Positions 42,176 to 51,059 of a stretch of DNA of 64,000 bases are shown piece after piece. Position numbers and translations under genes: made by a program. Every line of letters starts with the position of its first letter. Positions within the stretch are counted from its first letter, which is position 1. This stretch comes from an uncultured Bacteroidota bacterium (GTDB lineage: Bacteria > Bacteroidota > Bacteroidia > Bacteroidales > F082), in assembly GCA_937912115.1 (NCBI GenBank), contig CALDOI010000048.1, positions 1 to 64,000 on the forward strand, given 5' to 3'. The notes under the pieces are model-generated. The model saw only the letters and a program-made list of their open reading frames with translations, did not search any database and was not told the DNA's origin.

Positions 42176-43544
42176 ACTTTTCTATTCTTCGGTAAAGCGA
42201 AGCTCTGGTTAACCCTAATTCCTTGGCTGCCCGGCTTATATTACCTCCATATTTATCAATTACTTTTCTCACAAGAACTTTTTCAACCTCTTCAAGGTTA
42301 AGGTTGTCGGAGGCAAAACCATCGTTGTCTTTATCTTCTTTTTCAACAATAAAAAAATCGTGGGGCTCAAGAATATTTGATTCACTTAATATTACAGCCC
42401 GCTCAACAGCATGTTGAAGCTCACGTATATTCCCTGGCCAATCATGCTTTTGCAGCCTTTTCATTGTGCCTACATTCATGCGTTTTTTTGGCACCTTGTA
42501 TTTGTTACAATATGACTCAAGAAAGTGCTCAATCAAAGGAGCAAAATCTTCCAGCCTTTCTTTTAATGGGGGTAGTTTAATTTCAACAGTATTTATCCTG
42601 TATAATAGATCCTGACGAAACTTATTCTCGTTAACCATCTGATATAGTGGCATGTTTGTTGCACAAATTAACCTTACATCGATGGGTATTTCCTTGCTTG
42701 AGCCTAGCCGAATCACTTTTCTCCTTTGAAGAACACTTAACAATTTTGATTGTAAACCATGACTTAAATTGCCAATTTCATCAAGGAATATTGTACCTCC
42801 ACTTGCAACTTCAAATCTACCTGCCCTATCTTCTTTGGCATCAGTAAAGGCTCCCTTTTTATAGCCAAAAAGTTCACTTTCGAATAAGCTTTCGGTAATT
42901 GCCCCCAGATCAACACTTATAAAAACATTATCCCTTCGGGGAGAAGCTCTGTGAATTGCACGAGCCACAACTTCTTTACCTGTTCCATTTTCTCCAAGTA
43001 TTAGCACATTTGCATCAGTAGCTGCAACTTTGTAGGCAACTTTCATCACCTTCTGCATCGAATGCGAGGAGCCAATAAGGTTACTATGGTTTTGATTTTG
43101 ATCAGCAATAAACACCTTTTGTTTCGACCTTAGATTCTCCAACTCAACTTTTGATTCCCTAATTCTTAAGGATGCCTGGATTGTTGCCAGAAGTTTTTTA
43201 TTGTCCCATGGTTTTAATACAAAATTAGTGGCTCCTTCTTTAATACCCTGAACAGCAAGTTCAATATCTCCATAACCGGTAATAAATATTACAGTTGCAG
43301 CAGGATCATAATCTAAAATTGTATTTAGCCAATGAAATCCTTCTTTTCCGCTGGTGGCATCACGTGAAAAATTCATGTCGAGAAGTATAACATCATAATT
43401 TTCATTTTTTATGATGGTGGGAATATTTTCAGGATTTTTTTCTGTATGTACTATGTTGATGTGCTGTCTAAGAAACATTTTCGCTGCCAGCAATATATCT
43501 GAGTCATCATCAACTATCAATAATCTAGCGTTTATCTTACTCAT
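42165..43544 (-). CDS. Sigma-54-dependent response regulator (NtrC family)
   Basis: Receiver (LLIVDDDSDILLAA, VILLDMNF), AAA+ GENGTGKEVVARAIH, GAFTDA (sigma54-contact loop), C-terminal HTH. Confidence 0.95.
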   Translation of the reverse strand: MSKINARLLIVDDDSDILLAAKMFLRQHINIVHTEKNPENIPTIIKNENYDVILLDMNFSRDATSGKEGFHWLNTILDYDPAATVIFITGYGDIELAVQGIKEGATNFVLKPWDNKKLLATIQASLRIRESKVELENLRSKQKVFIADQNQNHSNLIGSSHSMQKVMKVAYKVAATDANVLILGENGTGKEVVARAIHRASPRRDNVFISVDLGAITESLFESELFGYKKGAFTDAKEDRAGRFEVASGGTIFLDEIGNLSHGLQSKLLSVLQRRKVIRLGSSKEIPIDVRLICATNMPLYQMVNENKFRQDLLYRINTVEIKLPPLKERLEDFAPLIEHFLESYCNKYKVPKKRMNVGTMKRLQKHDWPGNIRELQHAVERAVILSESNILEPHDFFIVEKEDKDNDGFASDNLNLEEVEKVLVRKVIDKYGGNISRAAKELGLTRASLYRRIEKYGL

Positions 43545-43611
43545 ATTCAGTGTGTTTTTAAGGTAACTATTTTGGTAAGGATAAAATTACATATAATTGT
43601 TCACCTTTGTA

Positions 43612-43619
43612 CAAATATA
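43612..43619 (-). promoter_or_regulatory. -7 box TATATTTG (minus strand) for the NtrC-type RR gene
   Basis: Plus-strand CAAATATA about 67 nt upstream of the start at 43544. Confidence 0.4.
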
Positions 43620-43698
43620 TGGACGATTTCGAACACAATATGTTACACTTTAACTATTCTTGTTTTATAAAAACTACAATATCAACATAATAGATGCG

Positions 43699-43715
43699 TT
43701 GGCACAGAATTAGTT
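43699..43715 (+). promoter_or_regulatory. Candidate sigma-54 promoter TTGGCACAGAATTAGTT
   Basis: Perfect -24 TTGGCAC with correctly placed but weak -12 (GT instead of GC), upstream of the ABC operon and divergent from the NtrC-family gene. Confidence 0.4.
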
Positions 43716-43851
43716 AAAGTTTGTTAATAAGTGTTAATGTTGTTTTGGATAGTTTGACTTAGGTGACAAGAAAAAAAATTGAGATTAAATAAAGAAATGA
43801 CGATCACAAATAACTACTTAATACTTATCCGGAAAAAAGGATTTTAATACA

Positions 43852-44535
43852 ATGATAGAAACAATCGAGCTTACAAAAACATTCAAGACCGAATCGGTTG
43901 AAACAGTTGCATTACGTAATGTAAACCTGGTGGTTGAGAAAGGAGATTTCATAGCTATTATGGGACCTTCTGGGTGTGGTAAAACAACACTACTCAATAT
44001 ATTGGGCACTATTGATGATAATACTTCTGGGAAATATACTTTTTTCGGACAGGATGTATGTAATTTAAATGAAAAGCAGAAAACAGCAATTCGAAAAAGG
44101 AACATTGGGTTCGTATTTCAGAATTTCAATCTTATTGAGGAACTTACAGTTTATGAAAACATTGAATTACCACTTCAATATTTAGGGTGGAAAAAAAAGG
44201 ATCGTAAACAAAGGGTTGATGAAGTTATCGATCAATTAAACATAAGTCATCGTAAAAATCTGTTTCCTGTTCAACTGTCAGGCGGACAACAACAACGAGT
44301 TGCTGTTGCAAGGGCAATAATTGCGAAACCACCGCTCTTATTAGCCGATGAACCAACAGGAAATCTTGACTCGATGCATGGTGAGGAAGTAATGACATTG
44401 TTAAACGATCTAAATAAATCAGGCACAACAATCATTATGGTTACTCACTCTCAACGCGATGCATCATACGCCAGAAGAATTATTCATTTATTTGACGGAC
44501 AAATTATTAATGAAAATTTAAATATGATAAGGTAG
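43852..44535 (+). CDS. ABC transporter ATP-binding protein (MacB/LolD type)
   Basis: Walker [10 protein letters not shown], signature [14 protein letters not shown], Walker [13 protein letters not shown]. Confidence 0.96.
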   Translation: MIETIELTKTFKTESVETVALRNVNLVVEKGDFIAIMGPSGCGKTTLLNILGTIDDNTSGKYTFFGQDVCNLNEKQKTAIRKRNIGFVFQNFNLIEELTVYENIELPLQYLGWKKKDRKQRVDEVIDQLNISHRKNLFPVQLSGGQQQRVAVARAIIAKPPLLLADEPTGNLDSMHGEEVMTLLNDLNKSGTTIIMVTHSQRDASYARRIIHLFDGQIINENLNMIR

Positions 44536-44580
44536 ATGATTCACGAAAAGTGAATGGATTTATAATAACAAGTGTTTGTA

Positions 44581-47043
44581 ATGATAAGTAATTATTTTAA
44601 AACAGGAATTAGGGTGCTATTACGGCAAAAGGGTTACACTTTGCTAAACATAATGGGTTTAGCCGTGGGGATTTCTGTTTTTACTTTTATTTTTCTTTAT
44701 ATTCAAAGTGAGATTCGTTACGACCGACAATGGTCAGATCACCAAAATATTTACCGGGTTACAAGCGAATACAGTGTTGATGGCAAAGTGGAAAAAATTG
44801 CATTAACACCTTTTCGAATTGCTGAAGACTTTATTAGAGATTTTCCTGAAGTAGAATCAGCAACTAATATGTTCTTTACCGACCCCTCAGATGTAAATGA
44901 TGTTTCTTCGGTTACATACAATGATAAAGTGTATGAAATTCCTGATATAACATTGAGCGACCAAAATTTCTTCGGTATATTTAATTATGATTTTGTTGAA
45001 GGAAATCCAGATACTGCATTAAATACCCCAAATACAATGGTTATCTCAACTGAGATGGCTTCGATGATTTTTGGTACTGAATCGGCGATAGGAAAAAAAC
45101 TAAATACAGTAGTCAGGGAATATATAGTAGTTGGAGTATTTGAAAAAAAGTGTAATCCAACACATCATAATTTTGATGCTGTGGTTTCCGTCTCGTCACT
45201 TGAAAAAGAAGGTTTATTAAGATTAAAAAAAGATTGGTATTGGCTAACTTGCTATACTTACGTGAAATTATGCGATACTACTGATATAGAAAGCTTAGCC
45301 ATCAGATTTAATGATTATGCGGATGCTAAGCGTAGTGAATTGACTCAGGAAGAGAATCTTGAAATTGATGGATATTTTCATAATAAATTTGAAGAGATTA
45401 GCAATGTTCATTTTAATACTGATCTTCAATACGACTCCCCATCTAACATAGATATTTCGTACTTATTCATTTTTGGTATAATAGCTGCCTTTATACTATT
45501 AACGGCATCGATAAATTATATAAATCTGGCAACGGCACGTTCACTTAAAAGAGCCAAAGAAATAGGGATTCGTAAAGTTATCGGAGCTAATAAAAGACAG
45601 CTTGTTTTTCAATATATTAGTGAATCTGTAATACTAACCACAATATCATTTATTCTGGCCTTGTCATTGGTTGAGATGTTTATGCCTCAGTTTAATCAGC
45701 TTGTAGGCAAAGAATTAACACTTGTAGGCAGTATTTTTTCGGGCGAAGGATTATTTTTTGGAGGGCTATTACTTCTGATGATATTCCTGCTTGCAATTAT
45801 TGGGGGTAGTTTCCCTGCTTTTGTACTTTCATCATTTAATGCAGCTACAGTGCTAAAGGGCAACTATTCGATAATTCACAAATTTGGTGGACAACAAGTT
45901 GCTGCAGGACTATTGCGTAGATTTCTTGTAACTATTCAGTATGTAGTATCAATTGGGTTAATAATTTCCACATTTATCATTTATGCTCAAATGGATTTCT
46001 TAAAATCTCACGATTTGGGTTTTGAAAAAGACAATATCATAGTAGTAAATACACCTGATGATACATCTTTCAGACATCGGTTTCCAAAATTTTTAGTAGC
46101 TTTATCAAAGGATAATTCAGTATTGGAGGTGTCATCGGCTATGAATGTACCTGGTTATACTGAAAGCAAAATGCTTTTTTACGTTGGAGATACGTCAAAA
46201 CAAAACATACAGGCTTTAAACTTTTATAGTATTGGATACAACTATTTTGAATTACTCAGAGCGTCAATCGCAGAAGGAGGGCACTTTGAGTATAATTCGT
46301 TTGATGAAGAATATAACAGCTACATAATTAATGAAGCAGCCGCTAGTTTTTTAAATCTTGATACTGCGGTAGGAACAAAACTAAATATTTCTTTCAACGA
46401 AAATTTTAAGGAAGGTAAAGTAGTAGGTGTTGTTGAAAATTTCAATTTTTCATCCCTTCATCGAGAAGTTGAACCTCTAGTATTTCTACTAAACCCTAAA
46501 AATGCCAGATATATACTGGTGAAGTTTAAGGATGGTCAAAAAGATAAAGTAATGGCTCATTTGCGCACAGTGTGGGAAGAGTTTAATGAGGATAGCTTTT
46601 TACACTTTGGATTGTTGGATAAAAAGCTGGAAAGCTTATATAAAGGAGACAATAACATGTTATCGATTTTCATTTATTTTGCATTTTTTGTTATATTTAT
46701 TTCAAGTCTTGGTCTTTATGGACTAACTTCATTTTTAATACAGCAACGCACAAAAGAAATTGGAATAAGAAGAGTTTTGGGTGGCTCAGAGTTTCAAATT
46801 ATTGGGATGCTGGCTTTTGTTTATCTTAGAGTAGTATTAATTGCCGGTCTTATTGCATCAGTAATTGTTTTCATACTATTAAGTAGTTGGTTAAACACAT
46901 TTGCTTTCCATATATCAATGAATGGCTGGTATTTCGTAGCAGGGATAACGATAACATTAATAATTGCTTTTGGTACAGTGTTTATCAGGTCAATTAAAGT
47001 TGTGCAGGAAAAGCCATCGAAATCTCTTAACTACTCAGGATAA
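44581..47043 (+). CDS. ABC transporter permease (MacB/FtsX family)
   Basis: MacB-like periplasmic domain, FtsX regions (ARSLKRAKEIGIRKVIGANKRQL; QQRTKEIGIRRVLGGSEFQI). Confidence 0.93.
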   Translation: MISNYFKTGIRVLLRQKGYTLLNIMGLAVGISVFTFIFLYIQSEIRYDRQWSDHQNIYRVTSEYSVDGKVEKIALTPFRIAEDFIRDFPEVESATNMFFTDPSDVNDVSSVTYNDKVYEIPDITLSDQNFFGIFNYDFVEGNPDTALNTPNTMVISTEMASMIFGTESAIGKKLNTVVREYIVVGVFEKKCNPTHHNFDAVVSVSSLEKEGLLRLKKDWYWLTCYTYVKLCDTTDIESLAIRFNDYADAKRSELTQEENLEIDGYFHNKFEEISNVHFNTDLQYDSPSNIDISYLFIFGIIAAFILLTASINYINLATARSLKRAKEIGIRKVIGANKRQLVFQYISESVILTTISFILALSLVEMFMPQFNQLVGKELTLVGSIFSGEGLFFGGLLLLMIFLLAIIGGSFPAFVLSSFNAATVLKGNYSIIHKFGGQQVAAGLLRRFLVTIQYVVSIGLIISTFIIYAQMDFLKSHDLGFEKDNIIVVNTPDDTSFRHRFPKFLVALSKDNSVLEVSSAMNVPGYTESKMLFYVGDTSKQNIQALNFYSIGYNYFELLRASIAEGGHFEYNSFDEEYNSYIINEAAASFLNLDTAVGTKLNISFNENFKEGKVVGVVENFNFSSLHREVEPLVFLLNPKNARYILVKFKDGQKDKVMAHLRTVWEEFNEDSFLHFGLLDKKLESLYKGDNNMLSIFIYFAFFVIFISSLGLYGLTSFLIQQRTKEIGIRRVLGGSEFQIIGMLAFVYLRVVLIAGLIASVIVFILLSSWLNTFAFHISMNGWYFVAGITITLIIAFGTVFIRSIKVVQEKPSKSLNYSG

Positions 47044-47817
47044 TTAAATACCTAGTTGATTCTTCAATTCCTTAATCCTTGATTTACTCACATTAATTGT
47101 ACTGCCATCTTTAAGTATAACAACATAGCTCTCCTTACCATATTTTTCTATTTTATTAATCTGGTTCAGATTGATTATATGTGAACGGTGAACTCTTGTA
47201 AAAGTTTTTTGAGGGAGAACTTTTTCAAGATAATTCATTGTGTCATTTTTCAAATATTTTTTATCGGCCGTATAAATTTCCACATAATCATCTTGTGCTT
47301 CAATTTTTATTATTGTATCAACTGGTACAACATCGATTTTAGTTCCTGTCTTTACAAATAATCGCTCTATTTGTTCAATTGATTCCTTTTTAAGGTTTGT
47401 AAAGTTTTCAATGTTTTTGTTTGTTATCCTTATTTTTTCTGCTGATTCAACTCTGTTTTCCAACCGAGCTAGAACTTTGTTAACAGCTTCATTAAATCTA
47501 TCACGTGAAAATGGTTTCATCAAATAATCAACTGCGCTAAGCTCGAATGCTTTAATTGCAAATTGATCGTAAGCAGTAGTAAATATAATTTCAGGAACCT
47601 CATCCAACAGCTCAATCATTTCGAAGCCGGTAAGCTTTGGCATTTGAATATCGAGGAAAATCAAGTCGGGTTTTGTTTCCATTATAGTTTTTACACCAGT
47701 AAAGCCATCCTGGCATTCGCCTACAAGTTCGATATTTTCGTTTGTTTTAATATAAGCTTTCACTAAATCTCTAGCTGGTGCTTCATCTTCAATAATTACA
47801 GTACGTAGTTTATTCAT
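47044..47817 (-). CDS. LytTR-family response regulator
   Basis: Receiver DLIFLDIQMPKLTGFE and LytTR domain (FTRVHRSHIINLNQI). Confidence 0.95.
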   Translation of the reverse strand: MNKLRTVIIEDEAPARDLVKAYIKTNENIELVGECQDGFTGVKTIMETKPDLIFLDIQMPKLTGFEMIELLDEVPEIIFTTAYDQFAIKAFELSAVDYLMKPFSRDRFNEAVNKVLARLENRVESAEKIRITNKNIENFTNLKKESIEQIERLFVKTGTKIDVVPVDTIIKIEAQDDYVEIYTADKKYLKNDTMNYLEKVLPQKTFTRVHRSHIINLNQINKIEKYGKESYVVILKDGSTINVSKSRIKELKNQLGI

Positions 47818-47822
47818 ATCGA

Positions 47823-48902
47823 CTATCTTTTAGGTAATTTCAATGTTGCTCTGAACATTAATTTTTCGGCAGATACTTCAAAAAGATCCTGACGTTTATA
47901 TATAATTTGCAATCGCTTTTTAATATTTTTAAGTCCAATTCCCTCTCCTTTTTTCTTTTTCGTATCTGGATCATATTCATTCCGAATTTCTATAATAACA
48001 TGGTCATCATCTTGGGTACATTTTAATTCAACCAGTACCTCTTCGGTGCTATCATAAACTCCATGTTTAATGGCGTTTTCAATTAATGGTTGAAGTATCA
48101 TGTTTGGAATTTTAAAGTCATTGCACTCATTGGGTATATTGGTTGAAAAGTTTAATCGATGACCGAATCTTATTTTTTCAATATCAAGATAGCGTTGCAA
48201 ATTACTAAATTCTTCCTTGAGACTTGCTTTTTCATCTTTATCATGACTTAAAGTATATCTTAGGAAATCGGAAAGTTTAATCACCATATCCTGTGCCTTA
48301 TCGGGATTGGTGATGGTAAGAGAGCTTATTGAATTAAGACTATTGAATAGGAAATGGGGATTTATTTGTGATTTTAGTGCTGAAAGCTCAGCTTCATTAA
48401 CAAGAGTTTGTAATTGAGCCTCTACTTTTACTTTTTCCTGAAGATCTTCATAAAAAAGCATAACGTAATAGAACATTATAAACAGCAAGTAGTAGAAAAT
48501 CCCTGTGATTATTCTCCAGGGTAAACTCTCATTCAAAAACTCGCGGTATGATGTTGGGTCAGGGAAAATATAAATTAACAAAAAGTATGAAATGGTTATC
48601 CATGCAGCAATAGCAAGCACCGCAACAATAAGATGATTAAATACCAGATCGAAAATATTGGGTGTTTCTTTCAAATTAAATCTAATTACATACCATAAAT
48701 TTAATCCTAGCAAAGCAAACAGTGTATTAAACACAGCTGAATCGGTAATGCTTATCACACTTTCAACCCCATAAAAGAAATTAATGATGAATGTATGGAT
48801 CAGGAAAATCGTAATCCATATTGCTATGTATGCAAGTATGTAATTTCTGTTTTTAGAAATCGGGTTTAGCATGGTAATTAATATGTAAATAAAAAATACC
48901 AA
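47823..48902 (-). CDS. LytS-type sensor histidine kinase (His_kinase family)
   Basis: INPHFLFNSLNSISSL, LQPLIENAIKHG, GEGIGLKNIKKRL. Confidence 0.93.
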   Translation of the reverse strand: MVFFIYILITMLNPISKNRNYILAYIAIWITIFLIHTFIINFFYGVESVISITDSAVFNTLFALLGLNLWYVIRFNLKETPNIFDLVFNHLIVAVLAIAAWITISYFLLIYIFPDPTSYREFLNESLPWRIITGIFYYLLFIMFYYVMLFYEDLQEKVKVEAQLQTLVNEAELSALKSQINPHFLFNSLNSISSLTITNPDKAQDMVIKLSDFLRYTLSHDKDEKASLKEEFSNLQRYLDIEKIRFGHRLNFSTNIPNECNDFKIPNMILQPLIENAIKHGVYDSTEEVLVELKCTQDDDHVIIEIRNEYDPDTKKKKGEGIGLKNIKKRLQIIYKRQDLFEVSAEKLMFRATLKLPKR

Positions 48903-49028
48903 TTGTCAAAGAACAAAAACAACGCAATTCTAAAAATTTCATATCAAATTAGTTTTGACAATTTGAAGTTATAGATTGGTTATTATTTGTCATTTGATTA
49001 TTGGTAATAATTTGATTATTGCTCTTTT

Positions 49029-49736
49029 TTAATAGCTCTTTATTTCCATTCCTCCAAAGATTACAGCACCTTTTAAATATAGAACACCTTCTGGTTCAGT
49101 ATCGTCGGGTTTAATGGATCTTTTATCGTTAAAGCCTCCAAATATTGAAAACATATCTGACTTAACTACCCATGTATCAGGGACAACAAGCTTTGATCCC
49201 CCAAACATTGTGAACACATCTATAGTACATCCGTCAGGTGAAAGTTGGGCTTCTTTAAAATTAAATTCAGATCCGCCAAAGATTGCAGTAATATCGCCTC
49301 CCTTAAAGTTTTTTGATTGGATAATTTTGGTTCCTCCACCAAGAACACTTATATCATCAATGTAATCGCTTAGGTTTCCAGCTTTATTTCCAGAAACACC
49401 ATGATATTTATTCTGTCTTCCTCTACGAGTTATAATTAGAATTCCCACCCCAATTAATATTGCAGGTAAAAATACCTGTCCAAGAGATATGCTATAATTC
49501 ACCAAACTTGGCAGCCAGAATACAACTCCAAGACCAATTAGAATGTATCCTGCTGTTGGCCGTTCTTTAGTTGCAATTATTATAATACCAATTGCTATTA
49601 AGAGAGTTTTCCATGAGAATATATAATAACGTATTGGGAAATTTGTAATGTCAAATGTGTCGAATAATAAGAGAGCACCAATAACCATTAGGATGATCCC
49701 TATAATTAATTTTCTGTCGGTTGATTTATTTTCCAT
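49029..49736 (-). CDS. LiaF-like/DUF5668-type membrane protein
   Basis: Four TM segments then a C-terminal cell-wall-active-antibiotics-response-like region (IFGGSEFNF..., FGGSKLVVP, IFGGMEIK). Confidence 0.8.
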   Translation of the reverse strand: MENKSTDRKLIIGIILMVIGALLLFDTFDITNFPIRYYIFSWKTLLIAIGIIIIATKERPTAGYILIGLGVVFWLPSLVNYSISLGQVFLPAILIGVGILIITRRGRQNKYHGVSGNKAGNLSDYIDDISVLGGGTKIIQSKNFKGGDITAIFGGSEFNFKEAQLSPDGCTIDVFTMFGGSKLVVPDTWVVKSDMFSIFGGFNDKRSIKPDDTEPEGVLYLKGAVIFGGMEIKSY

Positions 49737-49899
49737 TGTAGTATATTTTTCGATTTACAAAGCAAAACTATCTAGTTTGGGCACTAATGTAAATAAAAAT
49801 TCGGTAACGGGAGTAGTTTTGTCGGTGGTTGGCGATGGTTTCTGTTGATTTTGTTGGAGCATGATAGCTAAAATGAATTATAATGGGAAATACGGCAAA

Positions 49900-50907
49900 C
49901 TAAAGGTTATGAGGTCTTGATTTTTTCTCATAAAGACGGCCTTCTGATCCAAGCCAATCAAACTCTTTAAAAACATAGGCTACAGCTTCCTCATATTTGT
50001 CAAACGATGAGGTTTTTTTAATACTATTGAGCACCTTATGTGGATCATTAAATGAATATGCCAAATAGCTCCATAACTCCTTAATTGCACCAATAGCCTG
50101 TAATCTGTCATTGTTTTTTTTTCGGTATGCCAAATAAAGATCAGTGATAAACTTATATACTCTTTCACCTTGCTCAACTATATTTGAATCGACTTGTCCT
50201 TTAATTTTCATCGGTAAAAATGGGTCAACAAGAATTCCCCTGCCAATCATCCAATTATTAATTTCTAAAAGACCTTCATTAAACTTATGGAAGTCCTCAA
50301 TAGTAAATATATCTCCATTGTAGACAATTGGAATATTGCTGATCGCGACGGCCCTTTCAAAAGCCTCAATATTCACATCACCAGTATAAAGCTGTTTTCC
50401 AATTCTGGCATGAATTGTTAGCTCAGAAATATTGAATGAGTTATATACCTTCATTAACGAGATTATTTCATCTTCTGAAAAATATCCCAATCTACACTTT
50501 ATGGAAAATTTGATACTTATATTAGGCATTACTATATTCAATATTTCACCAACCATGTCCGGATAGGGCAACATACCCGATCCTCTTTTTTTATTGGCAA
50601 CTCTAGGATAAGGGCACCCCAAATTCCAATTTACCTCATTAAATCCTTTTTTTTCACAGAAGTTAGCAAATCGGGTTATTTCATCTGCATCTTTTGATAG
50701 CATTTGTGGTATAACTTCAACTTTATTCTGTGTTGGAAAATTGAATTCAAAAGCTCTTTTAGCGAGACTATTGGGTTTTTGAATTCCTGTAAAAAAGGGT
50801 GTAAATAGCTTATCAACTCCACCAAAATGTTTAGTATAAACCTCACGATAAGTGTAGGTTGTTATTCCCTGAAAAGGGGCTAAGTATATAAGTGGTTTCG
50901 AGTTCAT
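49900..50907 (-). CDS. tRNA-dihydrouridine synthase
   Basis: LAPFQGIT, NWNLGCPYP, IKCRLGY, IHARIGKQLYTG, VYNGDIFT, MIGRGIL. Confidence 0.88.
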   Translation of the reverse strand: MNSKPLIYLAPFQGITTYTYREVYTKHFGGVDKLFTPFFTGIQKPNSLAKRAFEFNFPTQNKVEVIPQMLSKDADEITRFANFCEKKGFNEVNWNLGCPYPRVANKKRGSGMLPYPDMVGEILNIVMPNISIKFSIKCRLGYFSEDEIISLMKVYNSFNISELTIHARIGKQLYTGDVNIEAFERAVAISNIPIVYNGDIFTIEDFHKFNEGLLEINNWMIGRGILVDPFLPMKIKGQVDSNIVEQGERVYKFITDLYLAYRKKNNDRLQAIGAIKELWSYLAYSFNDPHKVLNSIKKTSSFDKYEEAVAYVFKEFDWLGSEGRLYEKKSRPHNL

Positions 50908-50940
50908 CTTTTTGCAGTTATCCCACATTCAAAAATAGCT

Positions 50941-51022
50941 GTTCGGGATTTGTAATCCCGAACACATGTGTTTGCAGATTTAAAATCTGCATCCAATATC
51001 TTCCGGATCTACAATCAGGAAG
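50941..51022. repeat. Cluster of three REP-like palindromes
   Basis: GTTCGGGATTTGTAATCCCGAAC (50941-50963), TGCAGATTTAAAATCTGCA (50973-50991), CTTCCGGATCTACAATCAGGAAG (51000-51022), all with an A/T-rich apex. Confidence 0.8.
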
Positions 51023-51059
51023 AGCATCCTGTTAAGTTTTTTTTCAGGAAGTTTATTGT

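Noticed and set aside
42223-42847. Plus-strand ORFs opposite the NtrC-family regulator
   Set aside because: The minus-strand gene has unmistakable AAA+/receiver/HTH motifs. These ORFs have none.
50941-51022. Possible CRISPR-like array
   Set aside because: The three units are different palindromes, not identical repeats with spacers, and no cas genes are present.
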